A DNA stretch of 23,209 nt, from positions 1 to 23,209 of the forward strand of contig JALPXQ010000011.1 in NCBI GenBank assembly GCA_023271515.1, written 5' to 3'. Positions 13,822-21,490 of this stretch are shown one piece after another. Within the stretch, counting starts at the first letter, position 1, and each line of letters begins with the position of its first letter. The stretch comes from Dehalococcoidia bacterium. GTDB lineage: Bacteria; Chloroflexota; Dehalococcoidia; SZUA-161; SpSt-899. A program made the position numbers and the translations under genes. The notes below the pieces were generated by a model. The model ran no database searches, was not told where the DNA came from, and worked only from the letters and a program-made list of their open reading frames with translations.

Positions 13822-15084
13822 TCACATCCCCTTGGAAAGGGAGGCCAGGAACTCGGCATTGGACTTGCTTCTGGCCAATCGGTCCAGGATGCGCTCGGTG
13901 GCCTCGGTGGAGTCAGCGCTGCTGGAGGAGACCATTGCCATCATGCGCCGCAGCAGCCACACCTGTTTCAAGGTGTTTTCATCCAACAAGAGCTCCTCGT
14001 GCCTCGTGCCGCTGCGCTGGATATCGATGGCCGGGAATGTCCGTCGCTCGGCAAGCTTCCGATCCAGGTGGAGCTCCATATTGCCGGTACCTTTGAATTC
14101 CTCGTAGATCACCTCATCCATGCGACTGCCGGTGTCGATGAGGCAAGTGGCGATAATGGTGAGACTCCCTTTTTCCTCGGTATTGCGGGCTGCTCCGAAG
14201 AATCTCTTAGGTGGATATAGGGCGGCAGTGTCAACTCCGCCAGAGAGGGTACGTCCACTCGAGGGCATCTCCAGGTTGTAAGCCCGGGTGAGCCGGGTGA
14301 GCGAATCGAGAAGGATCAGCACATCTTGTCCCAATTCCACCAGTCGCTTAGCCCTTTCCATGGCTACCTCGGCGACTCGGGTGTGTTCCTCCACCGGCTC
14401 GTCAAAGGTGGAACTTACCACTTCGGCATTGATCGACTTCCTCCAATCAGTGACCTCCTCGGGCCGTTCCCCGATGAGGCAGACCATAACGTAAATATCG
14501 TTATAGTTAGTCAGAGCGCCATTAGCGATGTGCTTCAGAAGGAACGTCTTCCCTGCCTTTGGCGGGGACACGATCAGCCCCCTCTGCCCCCTTCCGATAG
14601 GAGAAATCAGGTTAATCAGTCTGGTGGAGAGATTCTTGGGGTCGGTCTCCAGATTGATGAGCTCCTGGGGGAAGACAGGCGTCAAGTAGTCAAAATAGGG
14701 GCGTGACTTGGCTGCTTCGGGATCGAGTCCATTTATCGCTTCCACCCGAAGAAGGCCGGAGTATCTCTCGCCGTTTTTGGGTGGCCTAACCTGACCGGTA
14801 ACCAAGTCGCCATTACGAAGAAGGAAGCGGCGGATCTGCGACTGGGATATGTAGATATCCTCTCCCCGGGAGCACAGGCCATTCTGACGCAGAAATCCGT
14901 GGCCGTCTGATGTGATCTCAAGGGTACCTCCGCCGAAAGTATGCCCCTGCTGTTCAGCATAGCCTTGAAGCAAACGGAGCACCATCTCATCCTTCTTCAA
15001 CCCGGTGCAGCCGGAGATACCTGATTCCCTGGCCAGGGCCAACAGCTCTTCGCGGGTTTTGCTTTGTAGCTCAGCATAATTCAT
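13822..15084 (-). CDS. rho: Transcription termination factor Rho
   Basis: A 420-residue hexameric RNA helicase. It has an N-terminal Rho_N helical domain (LQSKTREELLALARESGISG), a cold-shock-like RNA-binding domain (about 48-118), Walker A SPPKAGKTF near 172, Walker B LILLDSLTRLTRAYN near 255, a Q-loop region (PSSGRTLSGGVD) and the R-loop in DKxGT-equivalent EFKGTGNMELHLDRKLAERR. There is no large insertion. A GAGG site precedes the ATG at 15084. It stands alone, with its 3' end facing nadE. Its presence makes Rho-dependent termination a likely reason for the few clear intrinsic terminators in the window. Confidence 0.97.
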   Translation of the reverse strand: MNYAELQSKTREELLALARESGISGCTGLKKDEMVLRLLQGYAEQQGHTFGGGTLEITSDGHGFLRQNGLCSRGEDIYISQSQIRRFLLRNGDLVTGQVRPPKNGERYSGLLRVEAINGLDPEAAKSRPYFDYLTPVFPQELINLETDPKNLSTRLINLISPIGRGQRGLIVSPPKAGKTFLLKHIANGALTNYNDIYVMVCLIGERPEEVTDWRKSINAEVVSSTFDEPVEEHTRVAEVAMERAKRLVELGQDVLILLDSLTRLTRAYNLEMPSSGRTLSGGVDTAALYPPKRFFGAARNTEEKGSLTIIATCLIDTGSRMDEVIYEEFKGTGNMELHLDRKLAERRTFPAIDIQRSGTRHEELLLDENTLKQVWLLRRMMAMVSSSSADSTEATERILDRLARSKSNAEFLASLSKGM

Positions 15085-15351
15085 GGCGAACCTCGTTAGT
15101 CAAGATTTGATAGTCGTTAGCCGACAGGATCATCAGGGGGAGAATCCCCCTGAAACCCGAAAGGGCTTCGCCCTAAGGACTAGTTGAGATAGATTGAGAT
15201 ACATTGAGGTTTTTCTCCGTGAGTCTCTAGTGTATCCCTGTGAATCTCCACCTTATCTCTATGAAGGGCTCAAAGGGCTTTGCCCCTTTACCGCTAGTCC
15301 AGGGTTGCGACTCGATAGTCGGGAGGTGGGTAGGGGACTAGTGACCAGTGA
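15085..15351. other. Repeat-rich spacer between rho and the transaldolase gene
   Basis: It holds the short repeat copy 3 (15129-15158), a small hairpin AGGGC-TTC-GCCCT (15162-15174) and short tandem and inverted GAGATA/TATCTC pieces (15184-15260). An AAAGGG...CCCTTT inverted pair (15272-15289) follows, then a TGAC-rich stretch before 15352. I see no gene. Confidence 0.6.
15129..15158 (+). repeat. Palindromic repeat, copy 3 (short variant)
   Basis: It shares ATCATCAGGGGG and CCCCCTGAAACCC with copies 1 and 2, but the centre of the hairpin is inverted (AGAAT instead of ATTCT) and the sequence diverges after GAAACCC. It is intergenic, upstream of rho. Confidence 0.85.
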
Positions 15352-16011
15352 CTATTGACTGGATCCTCGAGCGATCCTCTGCCCGTCCGCGGCAAAAAGG
15401 GACATGCCTCGCTCACTCAGGGGATGTTCTATCATCTGCATCAGCACTCGATAGGGAACGGTGGCGATATGAGCGCCTGCCCTCGCCGCCTCAACACAAT
15501 GCAACGGATGACGTATGCTGGCAGCAATAACCTGACTGGAGAAACCGTAATACTCGAAAACCTCAACGATCTCGGCAACGAGCGCCATTCCGTCGTGGCC
15601 GATATCATCCAGCCGTCCTACGAAGGGGCTGACATAGGTTGCTCCGGCAACTGCACCTAGTATAGCCTGATTCAGGGAAAAACACAAGGTCATGTTAGTG
15701 CTTATTTCTTTCCGAGAAAGCACTGAGATCGCTTCCAGGCCGGCTGCCGAGACGGGGATCTTGACGACCACATTGGGAGACCAGGAGGAAATCTGCTGCG
15801 CCTCCTCGATCATATCCACGGGATCCGAGCTCAGCACCTCAACCGAGATTGGGCCATCGACAATCGATGTTATCTCCTGGATCACATCCTTCAGATCGCA
15901 ACGACCCTCTTTAGCCATCAGTGAAGGATTGGTGGTCACCCCGCTGATTACGCCCAGCTTAGCCGCCTGACGTATCTCATCGATATTGGCAGTATCGAGA
16001 AAGATGCGCAT
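15352..16011 (-). CDS. tal: Transaldolase, short (TalC / fructose-6-phosphate aldolase-like) type
   Basis: A 219-residue class I aldolase of the short transaldolase group, acting on C3-C7 sugar phosphates in the non-oxidative pentose phosphate route. The signatures are the N-terminal MRIFLDTANIDEI, SGVTTNPSLMAKEG near 27-40 and the Schiff-base lysine in NVVVKIPVSAAGLEAI (about residue 84). A FVGRLDDIGHDG segment and GAHIATVPYRVLMQM near the end are also present. Aldolase and transaldolase activities cannot be separated by eye. The start is set at the ATG at 16011. An in-frame GTG at 16026 lies inside the -10 box. There is no ribosome site, but a promoter lies immediately upstream, giving a leader of only a few bases. 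Confidence 0.93.
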   Translation of the reverse strand: MRIFLDTANIDEIRQAAKLGVISGVTTNPSLMAKEGRCDLKDVIQEITSIVDGPISVEVLSSDPVDMIEEAQQISSWSPNVVVKIPVSAAGLEAISVLSRKEISTNMTLCFSLNQAILGAVAGATYVSPFVGRLDDIGHDGMALVAEIVEVFEYYGFSSQVIAASIRHPLHCVEAARAGAHIATVPYRVLMQMIEHPLSERGMSLFAADGQRIARGSSQ

Positions 16012-16024
16012 TGATTTATATCTC

Positions 16025-16053
16025 ACTATATCACATATCCTTGTTTTTGTCCA
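16025..16053 (-). promoter_or_regulatory. Promoter of the transaldolase gene
   Basis: On the minus strand TGGACA (16053-16048), 17-bp spacer, TATAGT (16030-16025). The -10 ends 13 bases before the ATG at 16011, so the transcript would have a leader of roughly 5-8 bases. Confidence 0.6.
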
Positions 16054-16068
16054 GCATTCACAATTTGA

Positions 16069-17697
16069 TTAGAGCGGCAGGGGATGCTGCTCCCCCTCTC
16101 GCAATATGCTCTTGGCCGATTTAATGAAGTCGGCAAACAGTGGGTGAGGGCGATTGGGCCGGGAGGCAAATTCCGGATGGAATTGCGTTCCCACCATCCA
16201 GGGATGATCACACGCCTCAGAAATCTCCACCAGATTGCCGTCTGGGGAGAGGCCGCTCAGAACCAGCCCGCCGCGTTCCAGCACATCACGAAACTCGTTA
16301 TTGAATTCAAGCCGGTGGCGATGGCGTTCGTATACCAGGGAATCATTGTAGGCGGTAGCGGCCCTGGTATGAGGCACCATCGTGCAGGGATAGATTCCCA
16401 GGCGCATAGTTCCCCCCATATCCCTGGCCTGGCGCTGCTCGGGGAGAAAATCGATCACCGGATACCGGGTATCTGCCGAGAATTCCCGGGAATTGGGCTC
16501 ATGAGACTGCAGCACATGACGGGCATACTCGATGACCATCACATGCATGCCAAGGCAGAGCCCCAGATAGGGAACCCCATTTACCCTGGCGTACCGGGCG
16601 GCTTTTATCATCCCCTCGATGCCACGGCCGCCAAACCCCCCGGGGACAATGATTCCCTGCGCCATGCGAAGAACGGCCTCCGCACCGTCCGTCTCCAACT
16701 GCTCGGAGTCGACCCAGATGATCTCTACGTCACGGTCATGTGCCAGAGCCGCGTGACGCAGTGCTTCCCGCACCGAGAGATAAGAATCCTTCAACTGCAC
16801 GTATTTGCCAACGAGGGCTATTGAAATAATGTCCTTGGGCCTATTCATATGTTCCACCATGTTGCGCCATTCTTCCAGGTCACGGCCGGTCGCCGGCAGG
16901 CTCAGTCGATCAACGATATAATCGCCGAGTCCGGCCTCGTCCAGAATCAGCGGAACCTCATATATATTGGATACGGTAATCAGAGGGATAACGGCTTTCT
17001 CCTCCACATTGCAAAACAGGGCGATCTTATTCCTCTGATCGTCAGGAACGGGATAGTCACTGCGACAGATGATCACATCGGGCTGAATACCGATGGAGCG
17101 AAGTTCCTTGACGCTGTGCTGGGTCGGTTTCGTCTTGACTTCCTCGGTAGCAGAGATATAGGGAAGAAGGGTTACATGAATATAAAGGACATTGTCCCGA
17201 CCCAGGTCGCTGCGCATCTGACGGATGGCTTCCAGAAAAGGCTGCCCCTCGATGTCCCCAACAGTACCCCCGATCTCGGAGATAACCACCTGAGATTTGC
17301 TCTCCTCGGCCACTCGGAGAATGCGCTTCTTTATCTCGTTGGTCACATGGGGAACCACCTGAATGGTACCGCCCAAGAAATCACCCCGCCGCTCCTTGCC
17401 GATCACTTCACTATAGATCTGTCCCGAGGTTACATTTGATGCCCGGGTGAGACTGACATCGATGAAGCGCTCATAGTGCCCCAGATCGAGATCCGTTTCC
17501 GCACCATCCTCGGTGACGAAAACCTCTCCGTGCTGGAAGGGAGACATCGTGCCCGGGTCAACATTGAGATAGGGATCTACTTTTTGGAGGGAGACAGTGA
17601 GATTTCGGCTCTTGAGTATCCTGCCGATAGAGGCGACAGCGATCCCCTTGCCCACCGAGCTTACTACGCCTCCGGTAACAAAGATGTGCTTTGTCAT
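16069..17697 (-). CDS. pyrG: CTP synthase
   Basis: A 542-residue enzyme converting UTP to CTP with ATP and glutamine. The N-terminal synthase domain opens MTKHIFVTGGVVSSVGKGIA and contains DPYLNVDPGTMSPFQHGEVF near 41-60, ERFIDV and EIGGTVGDIEGQPF. The C-terminal class I amidotransferase (from about 290) has the nucleophile in GLCLGMH and the His-Glu pair in TQFHPEF. It is full length and of normal size. The ATG at 17697 has no ribosome site and lies 8 bases from a strong -10 box. The downstream transaldolase has its own promoter. Confidence 0.97.
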   Translation of the reverse strand: MTKHIFVTGGVVSSVGKGIAVASIGRILKSRNLTVSLQKVDPYLNVDPGTMSPFQHGEVFVTEDGAETDLDLGHYERFIDVSLTRASNVTSGQIYSEVIGKERRGDFLGGTIQVVPHVTNEIKKRILRVAEESKSQVVISEIGGTVGDIEGQPFLEAIRQMRSDLGRDNVLYIHVTLLPYISATEEVKTKPTQHSVKELRSIGIQPDVIICRSDYPVPDDQRNKIALFCNVEEKAVIPLITVSNIYEVPLILDEAGLGDYIVDRLSLPATGRDLEEWRNMVEHMNRPKDIISIALVGKYVQLKDSYLSVREALRHAALAHDRDVEIIWVDSEQLETDGAEAVLRMAQGIIVPGGFGGRGIEGMIKAARYARVNGVPYLGLCLGMHVMVIEYARHVLQSHEPNSREFSADTRYPVIDFLPEQRQARDMGGTMRLGIYPCTMVPHTRAATAYNDSLVYERHRHRLEFNNEFRDVLERGGLVLSGLSPDGNLVEISEACDHPWMVGTQFHPEFASRPNRPHPLFADFIKSAKSILREGEQHPLPL

Positions 17698-17705
17698 TCA
17701 TGTAG

Positions 17706-17734
17706 ATGATAGCCGATGCCCCCTTGTCTGTCAA
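17706..17734 (-). promoter_or_regulatory. Promoter of pyrG
   Basis: Minus strand: perfect TTGACA (17734-17729), 17-bp spacer, TATCAT (17711-17706). The ATG begins only 8 bases past the -10, so transcription should start at or within about 3 bases of the start codon. Confidence 0.7.
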
Positions 17735-17815
17735 GTACTTGCCCTTGGCCGACTTTCCTGCTATATTCCAGATTGTAGGCGTTTAGCAGTCGGCTTTCGT
17801 AACCGTTCACCTTAC

Positions 17816-17934
17816 TGTCATTCTGAGCCCTTCGCCTCTGTCATTCTGAGCGAAGCGAAGAATCTCATTCCGCTCAGGACAGGCTCCGCGAAGAATCTCT
17901 GAGACCCTTCCCCTTCACTGCGTTCAGGGTGACA
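17816..17934. repeat. MITE-like intergenic element with imperfect terminal inverted repeats
   Basis: The left end, TGTCATTCTGA, and the right end, TCAGGGTGACA, are inverted copies with two mismatches. Inside, TGTCATTCTGAG recurs at 17839 and GCGAAGAATCTC appears twice. The pieces GTCATTCTGAGC and GAAGAATCTC resemble a short non-coding element that is widespread in bacterial genomes, especially Chloroflexota, as I recall. It has no coding capacity. Confidence 0.6.
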
Positions 17935-17974
17935 TAGGGTAGCTGAACAGTTAGTGGCTTTCAAATGTCACGAA

Positions 17975-18010
17975 TTTAGGGGGTTTCAGGGGGAGAATCC
18001 CCCTGATGAT
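17975..18010 (-). repeat. Palindromic 36-bp repeat, copy 4 (inverted)
   Basis: The exact reverse complement of the 36 bases at 4690-4725. It ends just upstream of pcm. An ATG within its last bases (18006) is in frame with pcm. Confidence 0.9.
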
Positions 18011-18032
18011 CTTGCGCTGGAGTGGGTTCGGC

Positions 18033-18674
18033 ATGAATCGAGATATGGACACCAATCGAGCAAAGTTATTCCGTCGCCTCCGTCAAGAGATCAGGGACGA
18101 GAGGGTGATCGATGCAATGGAGCATATCCCCAGGGAACTCTTTGTGCCACCCACCAGCCGGCACCTGGCCTACGAAGACACACCCCTGCCTATCGAGATG
18201 GGACAAAGCATCTCCCAACCATTCATCGTTGCCCTAATGACCGAGGCGTTGGAACTCAAGGGAACGGAGCGAGTGCTGGAAGTGGGGACCGGCAGCGGCT
18301 ATCAGGCGGCCATATTGGCGGAGCTCGCACAGTGGGTGATCAGCGTTGAACGTCATCCAGCGCTTGTCCAGGCAGCCAGGCAAATCCTTAACCGGCTGAG
18401 TTACAAGAATATCGAAATTCACCTTGCGGAAGAAAACCTCGGATGGAGAGCAGCAGCCCCCTACGACGGAATAATAGTGACCGCCGGGGCTCCCCGGGTA
18501 CCTCAAGAACTCCTCGATCAGCTGGTCGATGGGGGGCGACTGGTAATCCCGGTGGGGTCCCGTTACGAGCAACAACTGCTGAAGGTAACCAGGCAAGGCG
18601 GCCAAACGACAACGCAGGATTTAGGGGGCTGCCGCTTTGTGCCACTGATAGCGAAAGGGGCATGGGAAGATTGA
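18033..18674 (+). CDS. pcm: Protein-L-isoaspartate O-methyltransferase
   Basis: A 213-residue SAM-dependent enzyme that begins repair of isoaspartyl residues in aged proteins. Family motifs are HIPRELFVPP with YEDTPLPIEMGQSISQP (substrate region), the SAM-binding loop VLEVGTGSGYQAAILAEL and the post-I region WVISVERHPALVQAA. The motifs YDGIIVTAGAPRVPQ and DGGRLVIPVG come near the C-terminus. I place the start at 18033, where GGAG lies 10 bases upstream. The in-frame ATG at 18006 falls inside a repeat copy, and one at 18045 is also possible. It has no partner gene; the macro-domain gene follows after 139 bases. Confidence 0.93.
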   Translation: MNRDMDTNRAKLFRRLRQEIRDERVIDAMEHIPRELFVPPTSRHLAYEDTPLPIEMGQSISQPFIVALMTEALELKGTERVLEVGTGSGYQAAILAELAQWVISVERHPALVQAARQILNRLSYKNIEIHLAEENLGWRAAAPYDGIIVTAGAPRVPQELLDQLVDGGRLVIPVGSRYEQQLLKVTRQGGQTTTQDLGGCRFVPLIAKGAWED

Positions 18675-18691
18675 AACATCCGGGAAAACTG

Positions 18692-18721
18692 TTGATTTTA
18701 CGAATGAGCTTGTGATAATAT
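18692..18721 (+). promoter_or_regulatory. Possible promoter of the macro-domain gene
   Basis: TTGATT, an 18-bp spacer and TAATAT lie between pcm and the macro-domain gene, about 93 bases before its ATG. The match is moderate. A second -10-like TAAAAT lies near 18787, without a good -35. Confidence 0.3.
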
Positions 18722-18813
18722 CATACTGGCACGGCGGGCCAGGACGAGAAACTCGGCTTTCGTATAGGACAATGCCGGGAACGTGTTAAAATAGGGGCCG
18801 CGGAGGCTTTGCC

Positions 18814-19359
18814 ATGGAGAAGATGATCAATAAAACCAGGCTATCTCTCATCCAGGGCGATATCACCAGGCAGGAGACAGATGCTATCGTGAATGCCGCC
18901 AACTCCAGCCTCATGGGTGGGGGTGGGGTGGATGGGGCAATCCACCGCGCTGGAGGACCCGCCATCCTGGAGAACTGCAAGAAGATCGTGGCTCAGAGGG
19001 GGCCTCTTCCCGCGGGGCAGGCAGTCATCACCACTGGCGGTAATCTTAAAGCCAGGCATGTGATCCATACCGTGGGACCGATCTGGCACGGGGGAAAGAG
19101 AGGAGAACCGGAAACCCTGGCCGGCGCCTATCGCGAATGCCTCAAGCTGGCGGTCGAAAACAGCCTCAAGAGCCTTTCCTTCCCCTCGATCAGCACCGGC
19201 GCCTATGGCTACCCACTCGAGCAGGCGGCAAGGCTAGCCCTCAGAACGGTGATCGACTTCCTCAAAGAGGACACCAGTCTTGAAGAAGTTCATTTCGTCC
19301 TCTTCAATTCGCAGGGGCTCGATGCCTATAGCAGGGTGTTGGAGGAACTCCAGCCCTGA
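18814..19359 (+). CDS. Macro-domain protein, O-acetyl-ADP-ribose deacetylase-like
   Basis: A 181-residue single macro domain of the YmdB/MacroD type, which binds ADP-ribose and removes O-acetyl or mono-ADP-ribosyl groups. Key segments are IQGDITRQETDAIVNAANSS (ADP-ribose pocket start), the GGGGVDGAIHRAGG loop, PAGQAVITTGG, HVIHTVGPIW and the catalytic-loop region FPSISTGAYGYPLEQAA. GGAGG lies 7 bases before the ATG. The M20 peptidase gene follows after 17 bases, so the two are probably co-transcribed. Confidence 0.93.
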   Translation: MEKMINKTRLSLIQGDITRQETDAIVNAANSSLMGGGGVDGAIHRAGGPAILENCKKIVAQRGPLPAGQAVITTGGNLKARHVIHTVGPIWHGGKRGEPETLAGAYRECLKLAVENSLKSLSFPSISTGAYGYPLEQAARLALRTVIDFLKEDTSLEEVHFVLFNSQGLDAYSRVLEELQP

Positions 19360-19376
19360 ACAAAGCGAGGTGATCC

Positions 19377-20730
19377 GTGGAGCAAGTTTATGAGTATATC
19401 GAGGCCAGCTGGCTGGATGCCATTGATGACCTGAAGAGACTCTTGTCTCAACCCAGCATAAGCGCCCAGGGGACAGGAATACAAGAAGCCGCTGCTCTCA
19501 CCGCCGGGCTGCTGCAGGAATACGGCATGCCTTCCCGGATCCTCCCCACTCCGGGAGGACCGCCGGTGGTCTACGGCGAACTTGAGGGGGATTCGCCATT
19601 CACCCTTCTTTTCTACAACCACTACGACGTCCAGCCCCCGGAGCCGTTGGAGCTATGGAGCACCCCTCCCTTTGAACCGTCCATTGCCGATGGCAAGCTG
19701 TACGCACGCGGTGTCTCGGATAACAAAGGGTGATATCATCACCCGGCTGCTTGCCATTAAGGCATTCCTGCGAGCCAGGGGACGCTTGCCGGTATCCATC
19801 AAGTTCTTGATCGAAGGGGAAGAAGAGGTCGGCAGCCCCCACCTTCCGGCATTTATCCGGGAAAACCAGGCATTGCTCAAGTCTGACGCCTGCCTCTGGG
19901 AGGGGGGTGGGGTGAACTGGGACGATCGACCAACGATCACCCTCGGACTCAAGGGCATCATCAACGTGGACCTCGAGGTGCGGGGTGCGGTGCGCGATGT
20001 CCACTCCTCACTGGCTCCCATCGTGCCCAACCCCGCCTGGCGACTGATCTGGGCCTTGAACTCGATCAAGGATGCGGACGAGAACATCCTTATCGACGGC
20101 TTCTACGACGACGTCCGGCCCCCGACCCCTGAAGAGATCGAGGCCATCGAGGCCATCCCTTCAGAGGAGGAAGAAATGCGGGCGAATCTGGGAATAGAAC
20201 GGTTTCTAAAGGGATTGAAGGGGGTGGACTTGCAACTGCACAGCGTTTTGGGACCGGCCTGCACCATCAATGGGATCATCTCTGGATACACCGGCGAAGG
20301 CTCCAAGACTGTACTCCCTTGCTACGCCAGGGCGAAGCTAGATTTTCGCCTGGTACCCGACCAGCGGCCGGACGACATCATCGCCAAGCTGAGAAAACAC
20401 CTCGATAAGCATGGTTTCACCGATGTGGTTCTATCCGCCGGGGAAGGGGAGAACCCTGCGCGCACTCCCCTCGATTCCCCCTTCGCCAGGGTGGTGAGCG
20501 ATGCTGCAAGAGAGGTCTATGGCTCCGAGCCGATAATCAAGCCCGGCATGTCCGGCAGCGGCCCGATGTTTTCCTTCACCGACATCTTGGCCATTCCAGC
20601 GGCTTCGTCGGGGGTGTCCAATCCCGATTCCAGAGCCCATGCCCCCGATGAGAACATTCGGCTCGCCGATTTCATCCTGAGCGCAAAACACGGCGCTGCT
20701 ATCCTGGATCGATGTAAAGTGAACCTATAA
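19377..20730 (+). CDS. M20 family dipeptidase/carboxypeptidase, broken by a one-base frameshift
   Basis: An M20/M28-type di-zinc peptidase (CNDP-like dipeptidase group). The first 118 residues contain the zinc His in YNHYDVQPP and end with YARGVSDNKG, followed immediately by a stop. The next frame continues DIITRLLAIKAFL, then the catalytic Glu pair in IEGEEEVGSPH, the dimerisation domain (about 220-340), TVLPCYARAKLDFRLVPDQ and the last zinc His in SRAHAPDENI. Deleting one G from the GGG at 19729-19731 joins them into a normal 450-residue protein. Start is GTG at 19377 with GAGG upstream. The break falls right at a metal-ligand Asp. Substrate is unknown. The 3' end overlaps the HD-domain gene by 6 bases. 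Confidence 0.9.
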
Positions 20731-21291
20731 CCCTATCCGGTCAGCCACCTCGCGCATACCCATGATGACATCGGCCACCAGATCCCGTAACTCTACCCCC
20801 AGAATAGCGGTTCCGCTTTCAATTATCGAGCGGTTCACACCGGCGGCAAACGATTTGTCCTTCCATTTCTTCATCACCGACTTTGCCTCCAAATCGGTCA
20901 CGCTCTTCGATGGCCGGATCAACGCCACCGCCGTGATAAGCCCGATCAGTTCATCCACCGCGTATAGCGTCTTTTCCAGTTTGGTCTGAGGCTCAACATC
21001 ATTGCATATTCCCCAGCCATGGGACACGATCGCCCGCACGTATTCTTCCGGCCAGCCTCGCTCCTGCAGCAGCTCCCGTGACTTCTTACAGTGCTCCTCT
21101 GGAAAACGCTCGTAGTCCAGGTCGTGCAGCAGCCCGACAATGCCCCACTTCTGCTCATCCTCACCCATCTTGCGCGCCATGTAGCGCATCACTCCCTCGA
21201 CCGAATAAGCGTGCTTCAACAGGCTCTCGCTCTTGTTAAACTCCTTGAAAAGTGACAGTGCGTCATCGTATGTCGGTGTGTCTCCCTGCAT
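20725..21291 (-). CDS. HD-domain (HDIG-type) phosphohydrolase-like protein
   Basis: A 188-residue soluble protein with an HD domain. The probable metal ligands are His27 (LLKHAYSVEG), His56-Asp57 (GLLHDLDYERFPEEHCKKS) and an Asp near 128 (AVDELIGLITAVALI). Proteins of this type are usually annotated as HD superfamily hydrolases of unknown substrate, perhaps nucleotides. The remaining C-terminal part is helical. GGGG lies about 7 bases before the ATG. It is transcribed from the strong promoter at 21431-21459 with a leader of about 130 bases, and its end overlaps the M20 gene by 6 bases. Confidence 0.88.
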   Translation of the reverse strand: MQGDTPTYDDALSLFKEFNKSESLLKHAYSVEGVMRYMARKMGEDEQKWGIVGLLHDLDYERFPEEHCKKSRELLQERGWPEEYVRAIVSHGWGICNDVEPQTKLEKTLYAVDELIGLITAVALIRPSKSVTDLEAKSVMKKWKDKSFAAGVNRSIIESGTAILGVELRDLVADVIMGMREVADRIGL

Positions 21292-21430
21292 TTTTCATCC
21301 CCTTACCTTCGTTTTCCATACTTTTCGTAGCTACGCCGGTTGTCAGGCCTGCCCCCCGGCCGCAGGCCCAGGGGTTCACGGTTGCCTGCTGGTTAGCGTG
21401 TAGGGGGCAGTTACTGCTTTTCCATATGTG

Positions 21431-21459
21431 ATTATAGACTTTCGTGCCTCGAATGGCAA
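21431..21459 (-). promoter_or_regulatory. Promoter of the HD-domain gene
   Basis: Minus strand: TTGCCA (21459-21454), 17-bp spacer, perfect TATAAT (21436-21431). It overlaps the -35 region of the divergent lipoprotein promoter. Confidence 0.7.
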
Positions 21460-21473
21460 GGGGAGATAGCAGC

Positions 21474-21483
21474 ATGCTATAAT
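21474..21483 (+). promoter_or_regulatory. Extended -10 promoter of the lipoprotein gene
   Basis: TGCTATAAT (21475-21483) is a perfect extended -10. The -35 position holds only TGGCAA (21454-21459, 18-bp spacer). The first ATG is 7 bases beyond, at 21491. Confidence 0.6.
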
Positions 21484-21490
21484 AACCCGT

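Noticed and set aside
13684..14220. 178-codon plus-strand frame across the nadE/rho ends
   Set aside because: It lies over two well-supported genes and has no start signal.
15181..15260. GAGATA/TATCTC repeats as a possible CRISPR or iteron array
   Set aside because: The units are short, irregular and partly inverted. There is no constant spacer length and no cas or rep gene nearby.
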